Assembly (NCBI RefSeq): GCF_011493005.1
Contig: NZ_CP049158.1
Location: forward strand, 248,001 to 312,000
Direction: 5' to 3'
Origin: Caballeronia sp. SBC1
Lineage (GTDB): Bacteria; Pseudomonadota; Gammaproteobacteria; Burkholderiales; Burkholderiaceae
DNA: 64,000 nucleotides
Part shown: positions 1 through 9,286 of the stretch, piece after piece
Layout of the letters: each line of letters opens with the position of its first letter
How positions within the stretch are numbered: the stretch's first letter is position 1
Made by a program: the position numbers and the translations under genes
Notes under the pieces: generated by a model
The model's input: only the letters and a program-made list of their open reading frames with translations
The model's database searches: none
Told to the model about the DNA's origin: nothing

Positions 1-729
1 ATACAATGCAGTTGTCACGAGGATGGACGCTGGCATCAACACCGCGAGGGCCATGTCTTGCGCAGCACCGAGCACCTGCATCAACGCGCTGAGTCCAAAC
101 GACACCGCGAGCGCAATACCAATCCACAACACGCCGTAGATGACAAACGCACCGCGATTGCGCCAGCAACTGACGAAGCTGAAAAACAGCGCTTTTACCG
201 GCGGCACGTCGTGCCACGCGACAAGAATAGGCGCGAACCAGAACAGCATGGCGACCGGCAGATAGCAGACCATGGCGACCAGCACCGCGAGCGGGTTGAA
301 GCTTGCGGCCACGGTTTCCGGATCGCCAGCCGGGCCGTTGCCGAGCATCATGTTGAGCAGCAAGCCGCCGTCGGCCAGCGCGGACGCGGCGAAGATCAAA
401 CCCATGGCTGCCACGTAGATCACGCCCAGCACAAGCAGGCGGCGCGCGACGATCTGCCCGTAGGCACGAAAGCCGTCGATAAGCACCGTCGGCCACACCG
501 GTTTCTTGGCGATCGTATTGCGGCAAGCCACCATGAACCCTACGGCCACGCCTGGAATCAGCAGCAGCGGCAGCACGGGACCAATCAGCGGCAGCCGCGA
601 GATCAGCGTCATGGCAAACAGATAGGCGAAGAACACCGTGAGAAACGCGAGCGGATTCCGGCGAAACAGCCAGATACCCTGGCGGAACCACACATAACCG
701 GTTTTGGCGGGGACTTCGATCAATTGCAT
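1..729 (-). CDS. BPSS1780-family integral membrane protein, C-terminus cut by window edge
   Basis: The minus strand is open from an ATG at 729 to the window edge, 243 codons without a stop. The protein begins MQLIEVPAKTGYVW and has about six hydrophobic segments (near residues 28-46, 50-70, 97-118, 146-170, 193-217 and 226-243), so it is an inner-membrane protein. Length, topology and position just behind homoserine kinase fit the uncharacterised BPSS1780 family of Burkholderia. Only three bases separate it from the stop of thrB, so the two are very likely co-transcribed. Molecular function is unknown. The long plus-strand ORF over the same bases is its shadow: rich in Arg, His and Gln with no domain. 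Confidence 0.8.
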   Translation of the reverse strand, partial: MQLIEVPAKTGYVWFRQGIWLFRRNPLAFLTVFFAYLFAMTLISRLPLIGPVLPLLLIPGVAVGFMVACRNTIAKKPVWPTVLIDGFRAYGQIVARRLLVLGVIYVAAMGLIFAASALADGGLLLNMMLGNGPAGDPETVAASFNPLAVLVAMVCYLPVAMLFWFAPILVAWHDVPPVKALFFSFVSCWRNRGAFVIYGVLWIGIALAVSFGLSALMQVLGAAQDMALAVLMPASILVTTALY

Positions 730-732
730 TGA

Positions 733-1710
733 TTAATTACCGTGAACGGGAGGAGGCGCAACTTTGATGCGCTCGCGCAAAATGCGTTCGAAATGGCCGG
801 GATCATGTGGTTTTAGCATCTCGGCTTCGCGTGGCCGGTAAAAATCATAAAGACGCGATACCCAGAAGCGCAACGCGCCCGCGCGCAGCATGTCGTTCCA
901 GTGATGCGTTTCGGCCGGCGTGAACGGCCGCACTGTCTGATAGGCGCGCAGCAACGCGTCGACCCGCGCGATATCCAGCGCGCCAGTTGCCAGATCGACG
1001 CACCAATCGTTCACGCACACGGCGACATCGAAGAGCCATTTGTCGTTGCCGGCGAAATAGAAGTCGAAGAACCCGCCGAGCCGCGTTTCATCCGCCGTCG
1101 GATGCGCGAACAGCACATTGTCGCGGAACAGGTCGCAATGGCATGGGCCTTCTGGCAGGGACCGATACTCTTCCGATGCAAAAAACGCCGCCTGATGCGC
1201 GAGTTCGCTTGTGACCAGCGTGCGCTGCGCGTCGCTTAAATGCGATAGCACCGCAGGCACGTTCTCTTGCCACCACGCGAGGCTTCGCAAGTTCGGCTGA
1301 TACGCGGGGAAATCCCGGCCGGCCAGATGAAGCCGCGCCAACATCTGGCCTACTTCGATGCAATGCAAGGGACCCGGCGTCAGTTCCGGCGCGCCGTCCA
1401 GTTTCGTCACGATTGCTGCCGGCTTGCCGTTCAGCATGCCGAAAAGCGCGCCGTCGCGACGTGGCATGGGGTCCGGCACCGGCACGGCGTGCGAGGCCAG
1501 ATGGCGCATCAAATCGAGATAAAACGGCAATTGCGTGGCCGTGAGGTTCTCGAAGATCGTCAGCACATACTCGCCGCGCGTGGTCGTCAGGAAGAAGTTG
1601 CTGTTCTCGATACCGGATGCAATGCCGCGGAAATCGACGGCTTCGCCGAGTTCGTAGTGTTGCAGCCAGTCGGTGAGCTGGGAATCGGTGACAGCGGTGA
1701 ATACGGCCAT
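733..1710 (-). CDS. thrB: Homoserine kinase, APH-fold type
   Basis: It phosphorylates L-homoserine to O-phosphohomoserine, the step before threonine synthase, in the cytoplasm. The 325-residue protein starts [12 protein letters not shown] and has the aminoglycoside-phosphotransferase-like kinase fold: the Brenner motif HCDLFRDN at 191-198 supplies the catalytic Asp193, and the metal-binding Asp lies in [10 protein letters not shown] near 216. This is the homoserine kinase form used by many Proteobacteria rather than the GHMP form. The frame is open 48 codons further upstream, but that extension is Arg/Ala-rich and unlike the family, so the start at 1710 is preferred. It is followed at three bases by the BPSS1780-type membrane gene. 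Confidence 0.93.
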   Translation of the reverse strand: MAVFTAVTDSQLTDWLQHYELGEAVDFRGIASGIENSNFFLTTTRGEYVLTIFENLTATQLPFYLDLMRHLASHAVPVPDPMPRRDGALFGMLNGKPAAIVTKLDGAPELTPGPLHCIEVGQMLARLHLAGRDFPAYQPNLRSLAWWQENVPAVLSHLSDAQRTLVTSELAHQAAFFASEEYRSLPEGPCHCDLFRDNVLFAHPTADETRLGGFFDFYFAGNDKWLFDVAVCVNDWCVDLATGALDIARVDALLRAYQTVRPFTPAETHHWNDMLRAGALRFWVSRLYDFYRPREAEMLKPHDPGHFERILRERIKVAPPPVHGN

Positions 1711-1890
1711 GCGGGAGAGCTTTGGTGAGGTTGAACATGCAGGATGACCGACGGACGCGTCAGTCAGGCGTTGCGTTGCCGCGGAAACGGCGGCGCGGGG
1801 CAGGGCACGGCAGATGAAACGGGCAGCGGTCGCAGGTTGTTGAGCACGGAACAAACACTCAGCAAGTACTCAACAACCTTCAGCAAACGC

Positions 1891-2289
1891 TCAGTACTTC
1901 AGGTTCCACGAAGGCAGGCGCGTGCTGGCTTTGCCGTTGTCGCGGACGGTAGGCGACGTGTCGGCGGGCGCGCTCATTGAATAACGCGTGCCGAAATTCG
2001 AGCGCACGTTGATTTCCACAGGTTTGCCTTTGTCACGGTACTCCGTGATTTCAGTGCCGTTCGTGCTCTCTTCGTGATAGCTCGGCAGGCGTGGCGGCGA
2101 AATTTCGACCTTCGACGTGACTTGTGCGGCGGGCCGGTTGATGGCCCTCAGGTCCGGCAGCCCGGCATTCTCTTCAGGCGACATGACGTGCGCCGGAGGA
2201 CTATCCGTCGCGGGGGCCGATTGCGCATAGGCGCCCATGCTGGCTGCGGCGAGAATGGCCGCGATGGCGACAGATTGAAGCGGGTTCAT
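1891..2289 (-). CDS. DUF2782-type exported protein
   Basis: The protein has 132 residues. Residues 1-22 (MNPLQSVAIAAILAAASMGA and the following AYAQ) form a clear signal peptide with an Ala-Tyr-Ala cleavage box, so it is periplasmic. The C-terminal half (EITEYRDKGKPVEINVRSNFGTRY) has the short beta-rich pattern of DUF2782 proteins, which often sit near thrB and polA in beta- and gamma-proteobacteria. That synteny is kept here, with thrB downstream and polA nearby. No enzymatic residues can be seen and the function is unknown. Confidence 0.8.
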   Translation of the reverse strand: MNPLQSVAIAAILAAASMGAYAQSAPATDSPPAHVMSPEENAGLPDLRAINRPAAQVTSKVEISPPRLPSYHEESTNGTEITEYRDKGKPVEINVRSNFGTRYSMSAPADTSPTVRDNGKASTRLPSWNLKY

Positions 2290-2499
2290 GATGTTTCTCC
2301 AGATGAGTGCCCGATTTTAGCAAAACGCACTCGCTAAAGGGACGTTGAGCCCCTCCCAAAAGCCTTATTTTGCGCTGGTTTCATTGAAAGCGTGTTGGCG
2401 TGGCGGAACGTGTTGAAGAAACGCATCGCCTTGAGGGGTGTTCATGGGCGTGTTGTTCTTCCGTGTTAATGTCGATTCATCACAAGAGCGCACAAGATC

Positions 2500-4032
2500 A
2501 TGACAAACGACCGGACTCAAGCCAGCCATTCCACGCCTGCCAACAACTTTCCGACGGAGTCTTTCGACGACCCCGTGGCCGCGGTTGCGCGGGTATCCGC
2601 AATCTACGAAGCCAACACCTCTTTCCTGCGAGACGCTTTCGCGCGCTATAGAAAGAACGAACCTTTTTCACATCGCGTGCGAGCGTGTTATCCGTTCGTG
2701 CGTGTGCGTACCGAGTTGAATACGCAAATTGATTCACGCCGTTCATATGGCTTTGTCGCCGGGCCGGGTATTTTCGAAACTACGCTGACACGGCCGGATT
2801 TATTCGGCCATTATTATCGCGAGCAAGTGCGGCTTCTTACCAAGAATCATCATGTCGGGATTGAGGTGGGTGTGTCGGCGCAACCCGTGCCCATTCACTT
2901 CGCGTTTGCGGAAGGCATTCACCTGGAAGGCGACCTCGATCGCGACCGGCTGCTCGCCATGCGCAATATCTTCGATATGCCCGATCTCGCGCTCCTCGAC
3001 GACCGCATTGCGAACGGTACGAATGAACCAGTTGCGGGCGAGCCGCATCCGCTCGCATTGTTCACGGCGGCGCGCGTGGATTTCTCCTTGCATCGGCTGA
3101 AGCATTACACCGCGACTTCGCCCACGCATTTCCAGAACTACGTGCTTTACACGAACTACCAGTTTTATATCGATGAATTCGTGAAGCTCGGACGCAGGAT
3201 CATGTCCCGCTCGGACGATGAGGAAACACGGGCGTATAGAAGCGAATATATGTCGTTCGTGGAACCCGGCGACGTGATTACGGGCAATGAGAACCTTGGT
3301 GATTCGCAAGAGGAGCAGCAGGGCGTGGCGCCTCTTCGGCTGCCGCAAATGCCCGCCTATCATTTGAAACGCGCCGATGGCAGCGGCATCACCATGGTCA
3401 ATATTGGCGTGGGACCGTCGAATGCGAAGACGATCACGGACCATATCGCGGTACTTCGGCCGCATGCGTGGATCATGCTTGGGCATTGCGCGGGATTGAG
3501 GAATACGCAACGCCTGGGCGACTATGTGCTGGCGCATGGTTATGTGCGTGAAGATCACGTGCTCGACGCCGATTTGCCCTTATGGATCCCCATTCCCGCA
3601 TTGGCTGAAGTCCAGGTCGCGCTGGAGAGCGCGGTCGCGCAAGTGACGAAACTCGAAGGCGTGGATTTGAAGCACGTCATGCGCACGGGAACCGTCGCGA
3701 GCGTGGATAACCGTAACTGGGAGTTACGCGATCATCGTGAGCCGGTACAGCGTTTGTCGCAAAGCCGGGCGATTGCGCTCGATATGGAAAGCGCAACCAT
3801 TGCGGCCAATGGATTCCGTTTTCGCGTGCCTTACGGAACCTTGCTTTGCGTCTCCGATAAACCCTTGCATGGCGAATTGAAATTGCCCGGCATGGCTGAC
3901 CAGTTTTATCGTGCGCAGGTGGATCAGCACTTGCAGATCGGCGTCAAGGCAATGGAGTTGCTGCGGATGAACGGGCTATCGAAACTGCATAGCCGGAAGT
4001 TGCGAGGTTTTGCTGAAGTCGCGTTCCAATAA
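2500..4032 (+). CDS. amn: AMP nucleosidase
   Basis: It hydrolyses AMP to adenine and ribose 5-phosphate, controlling the adenylate pool and feeding purine salvage. The 510-residue product matches the length of bacterial Amn: an N-terminal regulatory domain of about 170 residues, then a nucleoside-phosphorylase-like domain. The latter shows IGVGPSNAKTITDHIAVLRP near 300-320, AWIMLGHCAGLRN near 325-337 and the late LDMESATIAANGFRF, whose Glu is the usual ribose-binding residue. It is the first plus-strand gene after the thrB group and lies tail to tail with the LOG-family gene. The ATG at 2500 follows a weak AAGA-type ribosome site. Confidence 0.93.
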   Translation: MTNDRTQASHSTPANNFPTESFDDPVAAVARVSAIYEANTSFLRDAFARYRKNEPFSHRVRACYPFVRVRTELNTQIDSRRSYGFVAGPGIFETTLTRPDLFGHYYREQVRLLTKNHHVGIEVGVSAQPVPIHFAFAEGIHLEGDLDRDRLLAMRNIFDMPDLALLDDRIANGTNEPVAGEPHPLALFTAARVDFSLHRLKHYTATSPTHFQNYVLYTNYQFYIDEFVKLGRRIMSRSDDEETRAYRSEYMSFVEPGDVITGNENLGDSQEEQQGVAPLRLPQMPAYHLKRADGSGITMVNIGVGPSNAKTITDHIAVLRPHAWIMLGHCAGLRNTQRLGDYVLAHGYVREDHVLDADLPLWIPIPALAEVQVALESAVAQVTKLEGVDLKHVMRTGTVASVDNRNWELRDHREPVQRLSQSRAIALDMESATIAANGFRFRVPYGTLLCVSDKPLHGELKLPGMADQFYRAQVDQHLQIGVKAMELLRMNGLSKLHSRKLRGFAEVAFQ

Positions 4033-4061
4033 GGCGTTCCAATAGGGCATTCCAACAACGC

Positions 4062-4087
4062 AAAAAGCGGCTCCGAAAGGAGCCGCT
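4062..4087 (-). terminator. Intrinsic terminator of the LOG-family gene
   Basis: A perfect 9-bp stem, AGCGGCTCC paired with GGAGCCGCT around a GAAA loop, spans 4066-4087. Read on the minus strand it is followed by TTTTTG, so it ends the minus-strand gene that stops at 4126. On the plus strand there is no T-tract, although the hairpin may still protect the 3' end of amn mRNA. Confidence 0.8.
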
Positions 4088-4125
4088 CAGCGAGTGCTTA
4101 TGCAGTCAGACCCGCTATCAAAACC

Positions 4126-4875
4126 TCAAAGATAGAACATCCGGTCTTCGTCCGACTTGCCTTCGGCCGGTTGTTCCTCGGCTGTCTCCCGGTCTTCGTA
4201 GAACTGCAGCACCGCTTCCAGCACCTGATCCGGGTCGTCGATCACCTGCATCAAATCCAGATCCTTCGCGCTGATCACGCCGGTCGGAACAAGTGTGTTG
4301 CGGAACCACGCGAGCAAGCCTTCCCAGAACTCGGCGCCTACCAGCACGATAGGCACGTGCCGCGACTTCTTGGTCTGGATCAGCGTCAGCACCTCGGCCA
4401 TTTCATCGAGCGTACCGAAACCGCCCGGCATGACCACCACGGCGTCCGAATTCTTCACGAACGTGACCTTGCGCGTGAAGAAGTGCCGGAAGCGCAGCGA
4501 GATGTCCTGCCACTGGTTGCCCGACTGCTCGTGCGGCAACTCGATGTTCAGCCCCACCGACGGCGACTTTCCCGCATGGGCGCCCTTGTTGGCCGCCTCC
4601 ATGATGCCGGGGCCGCCGCCGGAGATGACGGCGAAGCCGGCGTCGGAGAATTTTTGCGCGATCTCTATGGTGAGCTGGTAGTACGGCGACTCCGGTTTCA
4701 GGCGCGCCGAACCATAGATGCTGATGGCAGGGCGGATCTCCGACAGGTACTCGGTCGCCTCGATAAACTCTGCCATAATCGTGAACATCTGCCACGATGC
4801 GCGGGCCTTCTTGGCCGTCGCGCGCTCTTGATCTGCGAGCGATCGCAGACTCGGAATCACTTTTCTTTTGTTCAT
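4126..4875 (-). CDS. LOG-family (TIGR00730) nucleotide 5'-monophosphate phosphoribohydrolase
   Basis: The 249-residue Rossmann-like protein carries GGGPGIMEAANKGA near 105-118 and the signature PGGFGTLDE near 150-158, which define the LOG/TIGR00730 family. Characterised members split the N-glycosidic bond of purine 5'-monophosphates, including cytokinin ribosides and AMP-like substrates; which one is used here cannot be told. The N-terminal 45 residues are charged and precede the core. The ATG at 4875 is one base from the polA ATG on the other strand, so either the promoters lie inside each other's coding region or translation begins at the internal MFTIMAEF (4788 or 4776). Confidence 0.88.
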   Translation of the reverse strand: MNKRKVIPSLRSLADQERATAKKARASWQMFTIMAEFIEATEYLSEIRPAISIYGSARLKPESPYYQLTIEIAQKFSDAGFAVISGGGPGIMEAANKGAHAGKSPSVGLNIELPHEQSGNQWQDISLRFRHFFTRKVTFVKNSDAVVVMPGGFGTLDEMAEVLTLIQTKKSRHVPIVLVGAEFWEGLLAWFRNTLVPTGVISAKDLDLMQVIDDPDQVLEAVLQFYEDRETAEEQPAEGKSDEDRMFYL

Positions 4876-4876
4876 A

Positions 4877-7621
4877 ATGCCTGAAGAACTTAATCTTGAA
4901 GGTAAGACCCTGCTATTGGTCGACGGATCCAGCTATCTCTATCGGGCCTACCACGCCATGCCGGATTTGCGCGGGCCTGACGGCGGTCCAACCGGCGCGC
5001 TGTATGGAATGATCAACATGCTGCGGCGGTTGCGAAAGGACATCAATGCAGAGTATAGCGCGTGCGTATTCGACGCCAAGGGCAAGACATTTCGCGACGA
5101 CTGGTACCCGGATTACAAGGCAAACCGGCCGTCCATGCCTGATGACCTCTCGAAACAGATAGAGCCCATCCACGTGATCGTGCGAGCGCTCGGCTGGCCG
5201 CTGGTGATGATCGAGGGCGTGGAGGCCGACGACGTCATTGGCACGCTTGCGGTTGCCGCCGAAAAGCGCGGCATGAAAGTGGTCGTGTCGACCGGGGACA
5301 AGGATCTGGCGCAGCTTGTGACGGATCATGTCACCCTCATCAATACGATGTCCAACGAGACGCTCGATCGCGCCGGGGTGCTGGGTAAGTTCGGCGTGCC
5401 GCCTGAGCGGATCGTCGACTATCTCTCGCTCATCGGCGATACGGTCGATAACGTACCGGGTGTCGAAAAGTGCGGGCCGAAGACGGCGTTGAAATGGCTT
5501 GCACAATACGAAACCCTTGATGGCATCGTGGCACACGCGGACGAAATAAAAGGTGCGGTGGGAGACAATCTGCGCAAGGCTTTGCCGTTCCTCCCCCTGG
5601 CGAAAAGGCTGGTTACCGTACAGACGGAATGCGACCTGACGGAGCAGATCGTGTCGATCGAGGAAACGCTTCCGGCGCGGCCCGAGGCCCGCGACGAACT
5701 GCGCGACCTGTTCACACGCCACGGTTTCAAGACCTGGCTGCGGGAAGTGGAAATTGCGGATGCGGTGGAAGGTCCCGAGGACACGCCAACGCCACCCGCG
5801 CCGGCCACCGAAATGGAGCGGCATTACGACACCGTGCAGACATGGGAGCAATTCGACGAATGGCTCGCGCGCATCAACGCCGCCGAGCTGACTTCCTTCG
5901 ATACCGAAACGACCGCGCTCGACCCCATGCTCGCGCAACTCGTCGGGTTGTCTGTGTCGGTTGAGCCGGGGCATGCGGCTTATATTCCGGTCGCGCATCG
6001 CGGGCCGGACGCGCCGCTGCAACTGCCGCGCGATGAAGTCCTGCAAAAGCTTAAATCGTGGCTGGAAGATCCGTCGAAGAAGAAGGTCGGTCAGCATCTG
6101 AAATACGATGAGCAAGTGCTGGCGAACTACGGCATTGAATTGAACGGCGTCGAGCATGACACGCTGTTGCAATCGTATGTGCTGGAGTCGCACCGGCCCC
6201 ACGACATGGACAATCTCGCGCTGCGGCATCTGGGCGCGAAGACCATCAAGTATGAAGAGGTGGCGGGCAAGGGCGCTTCGCAGATCGGCTTCGACGAAGT
6301 GGCGCTGGACCAGGCCGCGCCCTACGCAGCGGAAGACGCGGACATCACATTGCGGCTGCATCAAGCGCTTTATCCGCAACTCGCCGATGAAGCGCAATTG
6401 CTGAAGGTGTATCGCGACATTGAAATGCCGACGTCACGCGTGTTGCGCAAGATGGAGCGTAATGGCGTGCTGATCGACGGCGAATTGCTGCGCGTGCAAA
6501 GCGGCCAGATCGCCACGCGTCTGATTCAGTTGGAAGCCGAGGCGTACATGCTCGCGGGCGGCGAATTCAATCTGGGTTCGCCGAAACAGATCGGCCAGAT
6601 TTTCTTCGAGAAGCTGCAATTGCCGGTGGTCAAGAAAACCCCGAGCGGCGCGCCTTCCACCGACGAAGAAGTGCTGCAGAAGCTCGCCGAAGATTATCCG
6701 TTGCCGAAGATCCTGTTGGAGCATCGTGGCTTGTCGAAGCTGAAGTCTACTTACACGGACAAGCTGCCGCGCATGGTCAACGCCAAGACCGGCCGTGTGC
6801 ATACGAACTATGCGCAGGCGGTGGCAGTGACGGGGCGGCTCTCGTCGAATGAGCCGAACCTGCAGAATATTCCGGTGCGTACGGGCGAAGGCCGGCGGAT
6901 TCGTGAGGCGTTCATTGCGCCGCCGGGCAGCAAGATTGTGTCGGCGGATTACTCGCAGATCGAGTTGCGGATCATGGCGCATATCTCCGGCGATCCGTCG
7001 CTGATGCGCTCGTTCGCCGAAGGCGAGGACGTGCATCGGGCGACCGCGGCGGAGATTTTCAGCGTCACGCCTATTGAGGTGTCGAGCGATCAGCGGCGCA
7101 TTGCGAAGGTCATCAACTTCGGCTTGATCTACGGCATGAGCGCGTTCGGGCTGGCATCGAATATCGGCATTTCGCGCGATGCGGCGAAGCTTTATATCGA
7201 CCGCTATTTCCTGCGCTATCCGGGTGTCGCCAACTACATGGAAGAAACGCGTACGAAGGCGAAGCGCGATGGTTTTGTCGAGACCGTGTTCGGACGGCGC
7301 TTGTGGCTGCCCGAGATCAACGGTGGCAGCGGACCGCGCCGGCAAGGTGCCGAGCGTGCAGCGATCAACGCGCCCATGCAAGGCACGGCGGCGGACCTCA
7401 TCAAGCTTTCAATGATCGCCGTGCAGGATTGGCTGGAAGCATCGAAGAGTCAGACCAAGATGATCATGCAGGTCCACGACGAACTCGTGCTCGAAGTGCC
7501 CGAAGCCGAGTTGCCTGAAGTCCGCAAGCGCCTGCCGGAGTTGATGTGCGGCGTTGCCAAACTGAAGGTGCCGCTGGTGGCGGAAGTCGGGGTGGGCAAT
7601 AACTGGGAAGAAGCCCACTGA
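4877..7621 (+). CDS. polA: DNA polymerase I
   Basis: It fills gaps, removes RNA primers and repairs DNA. The 914-residue protein has all three modules. The 5'-3' exonuclease is at about 10-290 (LLVDGSSYLYRAYHA, FDAKGKTFRDDWYPDYKANR). The 3'-5' exonuclease is at about 325-505, with FDTETTALD giving the DEDD Asp and Glu. The family A polymerase occupies the rest, with motif A SADYSQIELRIMAHIS, motif B RRIAKVINFGLIYGMS and motif C MQVHDELVLEVP. The ATG at 4877 is chosen over a TTG three codons upstream. No intergenic space separates it from the divergent LOG-family gene, so its promoter must overlap that gene. Confidence 0.97.
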   Translation: MPEELNLEGKTLLLVDGSSYLYRAYHAMPDLRGPDGGPTGALYGMINMLRRLRKDINAEYSACVFDAKGKTFRDDWYPDYKANRPSMPDDLSKQIEPIHVIVRALGWPLVMIEGVEADDVIGTLAVAAEKRGMKVVVSTGDKDLAQLVTDHVTLINTMSNETLDRAGVLGKFGVPPERIVDYLSLIGDTVDNVPGVEKCGPKTALKWLAQYETLDGIVAHADEIKGAVGDNLRKALPFLPLAKRLVTVQTECDLTEQIVSIEETLPARPEARDELRDLFTRHGFKTWLREVEIADAVEGPEDTPTPPAPATEMERHYDTVQTWEQFDEWLARINAAELTSFDTETTALDPMLAQLVGLSVSVEPGHAAYIPVAHRGPDAPLQLPRDEVLQKLKSWLEDPSKKKVGQHLKYDEQVLANYGIELNGVEHDTLLQSYVLESHRPHDMDNLALRHLGAKTIKYEEVAGKGASQIGFDEVALDQAAPYAAEDADITLRLHQALYPQLADEAQLLKVYRDIEMPTSRVLRKMERNGVLIDGELLRVQSGQIATRLIQLEAEAYMLAGGEFNLGSPKQIGQIFFEKLQLPVVKKTPSGAPSTDEEVLQKLAEDYPLPKILLEHRGLSKLKSTYTDKLPRMVNAKTGRVHTNYAQAVAVTGRLSSNEPNLQNIPVRTGEGRRIREAFIAPPGSKIVSADYSQIELRIMAHISGDPSLMRSFAEGEDVHRATAAEIFSVTPIEVSSDQRRIAKVINFGLIYGMSAFGLASNIGISRDAAKLYIDRYFLRYPGVANYMEETRTKAKRDGFVETVFGRRLWLPEINGGSGPRRQGAERAAINAPMQGTAADLIKLSMIAVQDWLEASKSQTKMIMQVHDELVLEVPEAELPEVRKRLPELMCGVAKLKVPLVAEVGVGNNWEEAH

Positions 7622-7695
7622 GGGCCCACTGAGGCGATTGAGCGTGCCGGGTGGCCCAAGCAGCTAGTTTTGAATGATGTCATAGGGGAGTCTGA

Positions 7696-9063
7696 ATGCA
7701 TCGTTTCATCATCGTCGGCGGCGGAGCGGGCGGGCTTGAACTGGCCACGCGTCTTGGTGACAAGTTCGGCAGCGCAGACAGCAAACGCACGCCGCGTGCG
7801 CAAGTCACGCTGATCGACCGCAATTCCACGCATATCTGGAAACCGTTGCTGCACGAGGTCGCGGCCGGCAGCATGGACCCGTTCTCGCAGGAATTGCCGT
7901 ATGCGGCGCAGGCGCGCTGGCATGGTTTCGAGTTCCAGCAGGGCGATTTGCTTGGCATCGACCGGACAGCCAAACGTGTCACGCTCGCCCCCCTTCTCGA
8001 CGACGAAGCCGGTGAGTTGATGCCGCAGCGTGATCTGGAGTACGACACGTTGATTGTGGCGATCGGCAGCACGACGGCCTTTTTCGGCGTCCAGGGCGCG
8101 CAGGAAAATTCGCTCGCCCTCGATACCGTCGATCAGGCCGAGTTGTTCCGCAAACGGCTGATCGCGGCGTGTATTCGAGCGGAGTATCGGGCGCCGGAGG
8201 CGGAAGCAACCAGCGCCTCAGGCGCTTCCAATGCCGGGGCAAGGCAGCCACGGATCCAGGTGGCGATTGTCGGCGGCGGGGCGACGGGCGTGGAGTTATC
8301 GGCGGAACTGCGCAACACGGCGCAAGTACTGCACGCTTACGGGCTGCACAAGCTCGATCCGAAACACGATATCGGAATCGTACTGATCGAAGCCGGGCCG
8401 CGCATTCTGCCCGCGTTGCCCGAGCGCGTATCCACCGCGACCGCCGACTTGCTGGACAAGCTCGGCGTCGCGCTGATGACCGGCGAGACGGTGGCCGAAG
8501 TGTCGCGCGGCTCCATTCGCACGGCAAGCGGCAAGACTATTGCTGCCGATCTCACCGTCTGGGCGGCCGGTATTCGCGCGCCGGGCGTGCTCGCGAAACT
8601 CGACGGCTTGGCCACCAACCGGCTCGGCCAGTTGATTGTGCGCCGCACGCTACAAACCGAAACCGACGACAACATTTTCGCTCTCGGCGATTGCGCCGCG
8701 TGTCCGTGGCCCGGCGGCGAGAAAGAAGGGCGCAACGTGCCACCGCGTGCGCAAGCCGCGCATCAGCAGGCAAGTTTTCTGCTGAAGTCGCTGGAACGCC
8801 GGCTTGAGGACAAGCCGTTGCCCGACTACACGTATCGAGACTTTGGATCGCTTGTGTCGCTCGGGCATTTCAGCGCGGTCGGGAGCCTGATGGGTGGGCT
8901 GATCGGCGGCAATATGCTGATTGAAGGGCTGTTCGCGCGATTCATGTATCAATCGCTGTACCGCATGCATATTGCGGCGCTGCACGGCTGGGCGCGCATG
9001 GCGCTTGATACTGTCGCTCATTGGTTGCGGCGCTCCACTGCGCCACGCGTCAAGCTGCATTGA
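7696..9063 (+). CDS. ndh: Type II NADH dehydrogenase-like FAD oxidoreductase
   Basis: This 455-residue flavoprotein has two dinucleotide-binding folds: FIIVGGGAGGLELATRLGD at the N-terminus for FAD and VAIVGGGATGVELSAELRN near 190-208 for NAD(P)H. A late FALGDCAAC motif contacts the flavin. A C-terminal stretch rich in Gly and hydrophobic residues (SLMGGLIGGNMLIEGLFARF) probably anchors it to the membrane surface. This is the architecture of NDH-2, which passes electrons from NADH to quinone without pumping protons. A GGGGAG ribosome site precedes the ATG by about six bases. It stands alone between polA and a hydrolase. Confidence 0.87.
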   Translation: MHRFIIVGGGAGGLELATRLGDKFGSADSKRTPRAQVTLIDRNSTHIWKPLLHEVAAGSMDPFSQELPYAAQARWHGFEFQQGDLLGIDRTAKRVTLAPLLDDEAGELMPQRDLEYDTLIVAIGSTTAFFGVQGAQENSLALDTVDQAELFRKRLIAACIRAEYRAPEAEATSASGASNAGARQPRIQVAIVGGGATGVELSAELRNTAQVLHAYGLHKLDPKHDIGIVLIEAGPRILPALPERVSTATADLLDKLGVALMTGETVAEVSRGSIRTASGKTIAADLTVWAAGIRAPGVLAKLDGLATNRLGQLIVRRTLQTETDDNIFALGDCAACPWPGGEKEGRNVPPRAQAAHQQASFLLKSLERRLEDKPLPDYTYRDFGSLVSLGHFSAVGSLMGGLIGGNMLIEGLFARFMYQSLYRMHIAALHGWARMALDTVAHWLRRSTAPRVKLH

Positions 9064-9286
9064 AGCTGTTTGGATAGAATGGGCAGCCGGCTTTGAGACG
9101 CTTTGTGCGCTTCAGAGTGGTTAAAGTAGTCGCAATGCTTTGTGCGCAGTTATCGTGAAGTCGTTGCCGTGCTTTCGGCTTGGCGGCCGGTAGCGCGGCT
9201 TATCCGTACCGGACGTCTGGTTCACTGGCATCTCATGCCAGTGATCGACCAGTGGTCCTTCGCGGCCCATGCCGCTGGAGCTTTGC

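Noticed and set aside
58..732. Plus-strand 224-codon ORF at the window start
   Set aside because: Rich in Arg, His and Gln without a domain; the minus strand encodes a coherent membrane protein over the same bases.
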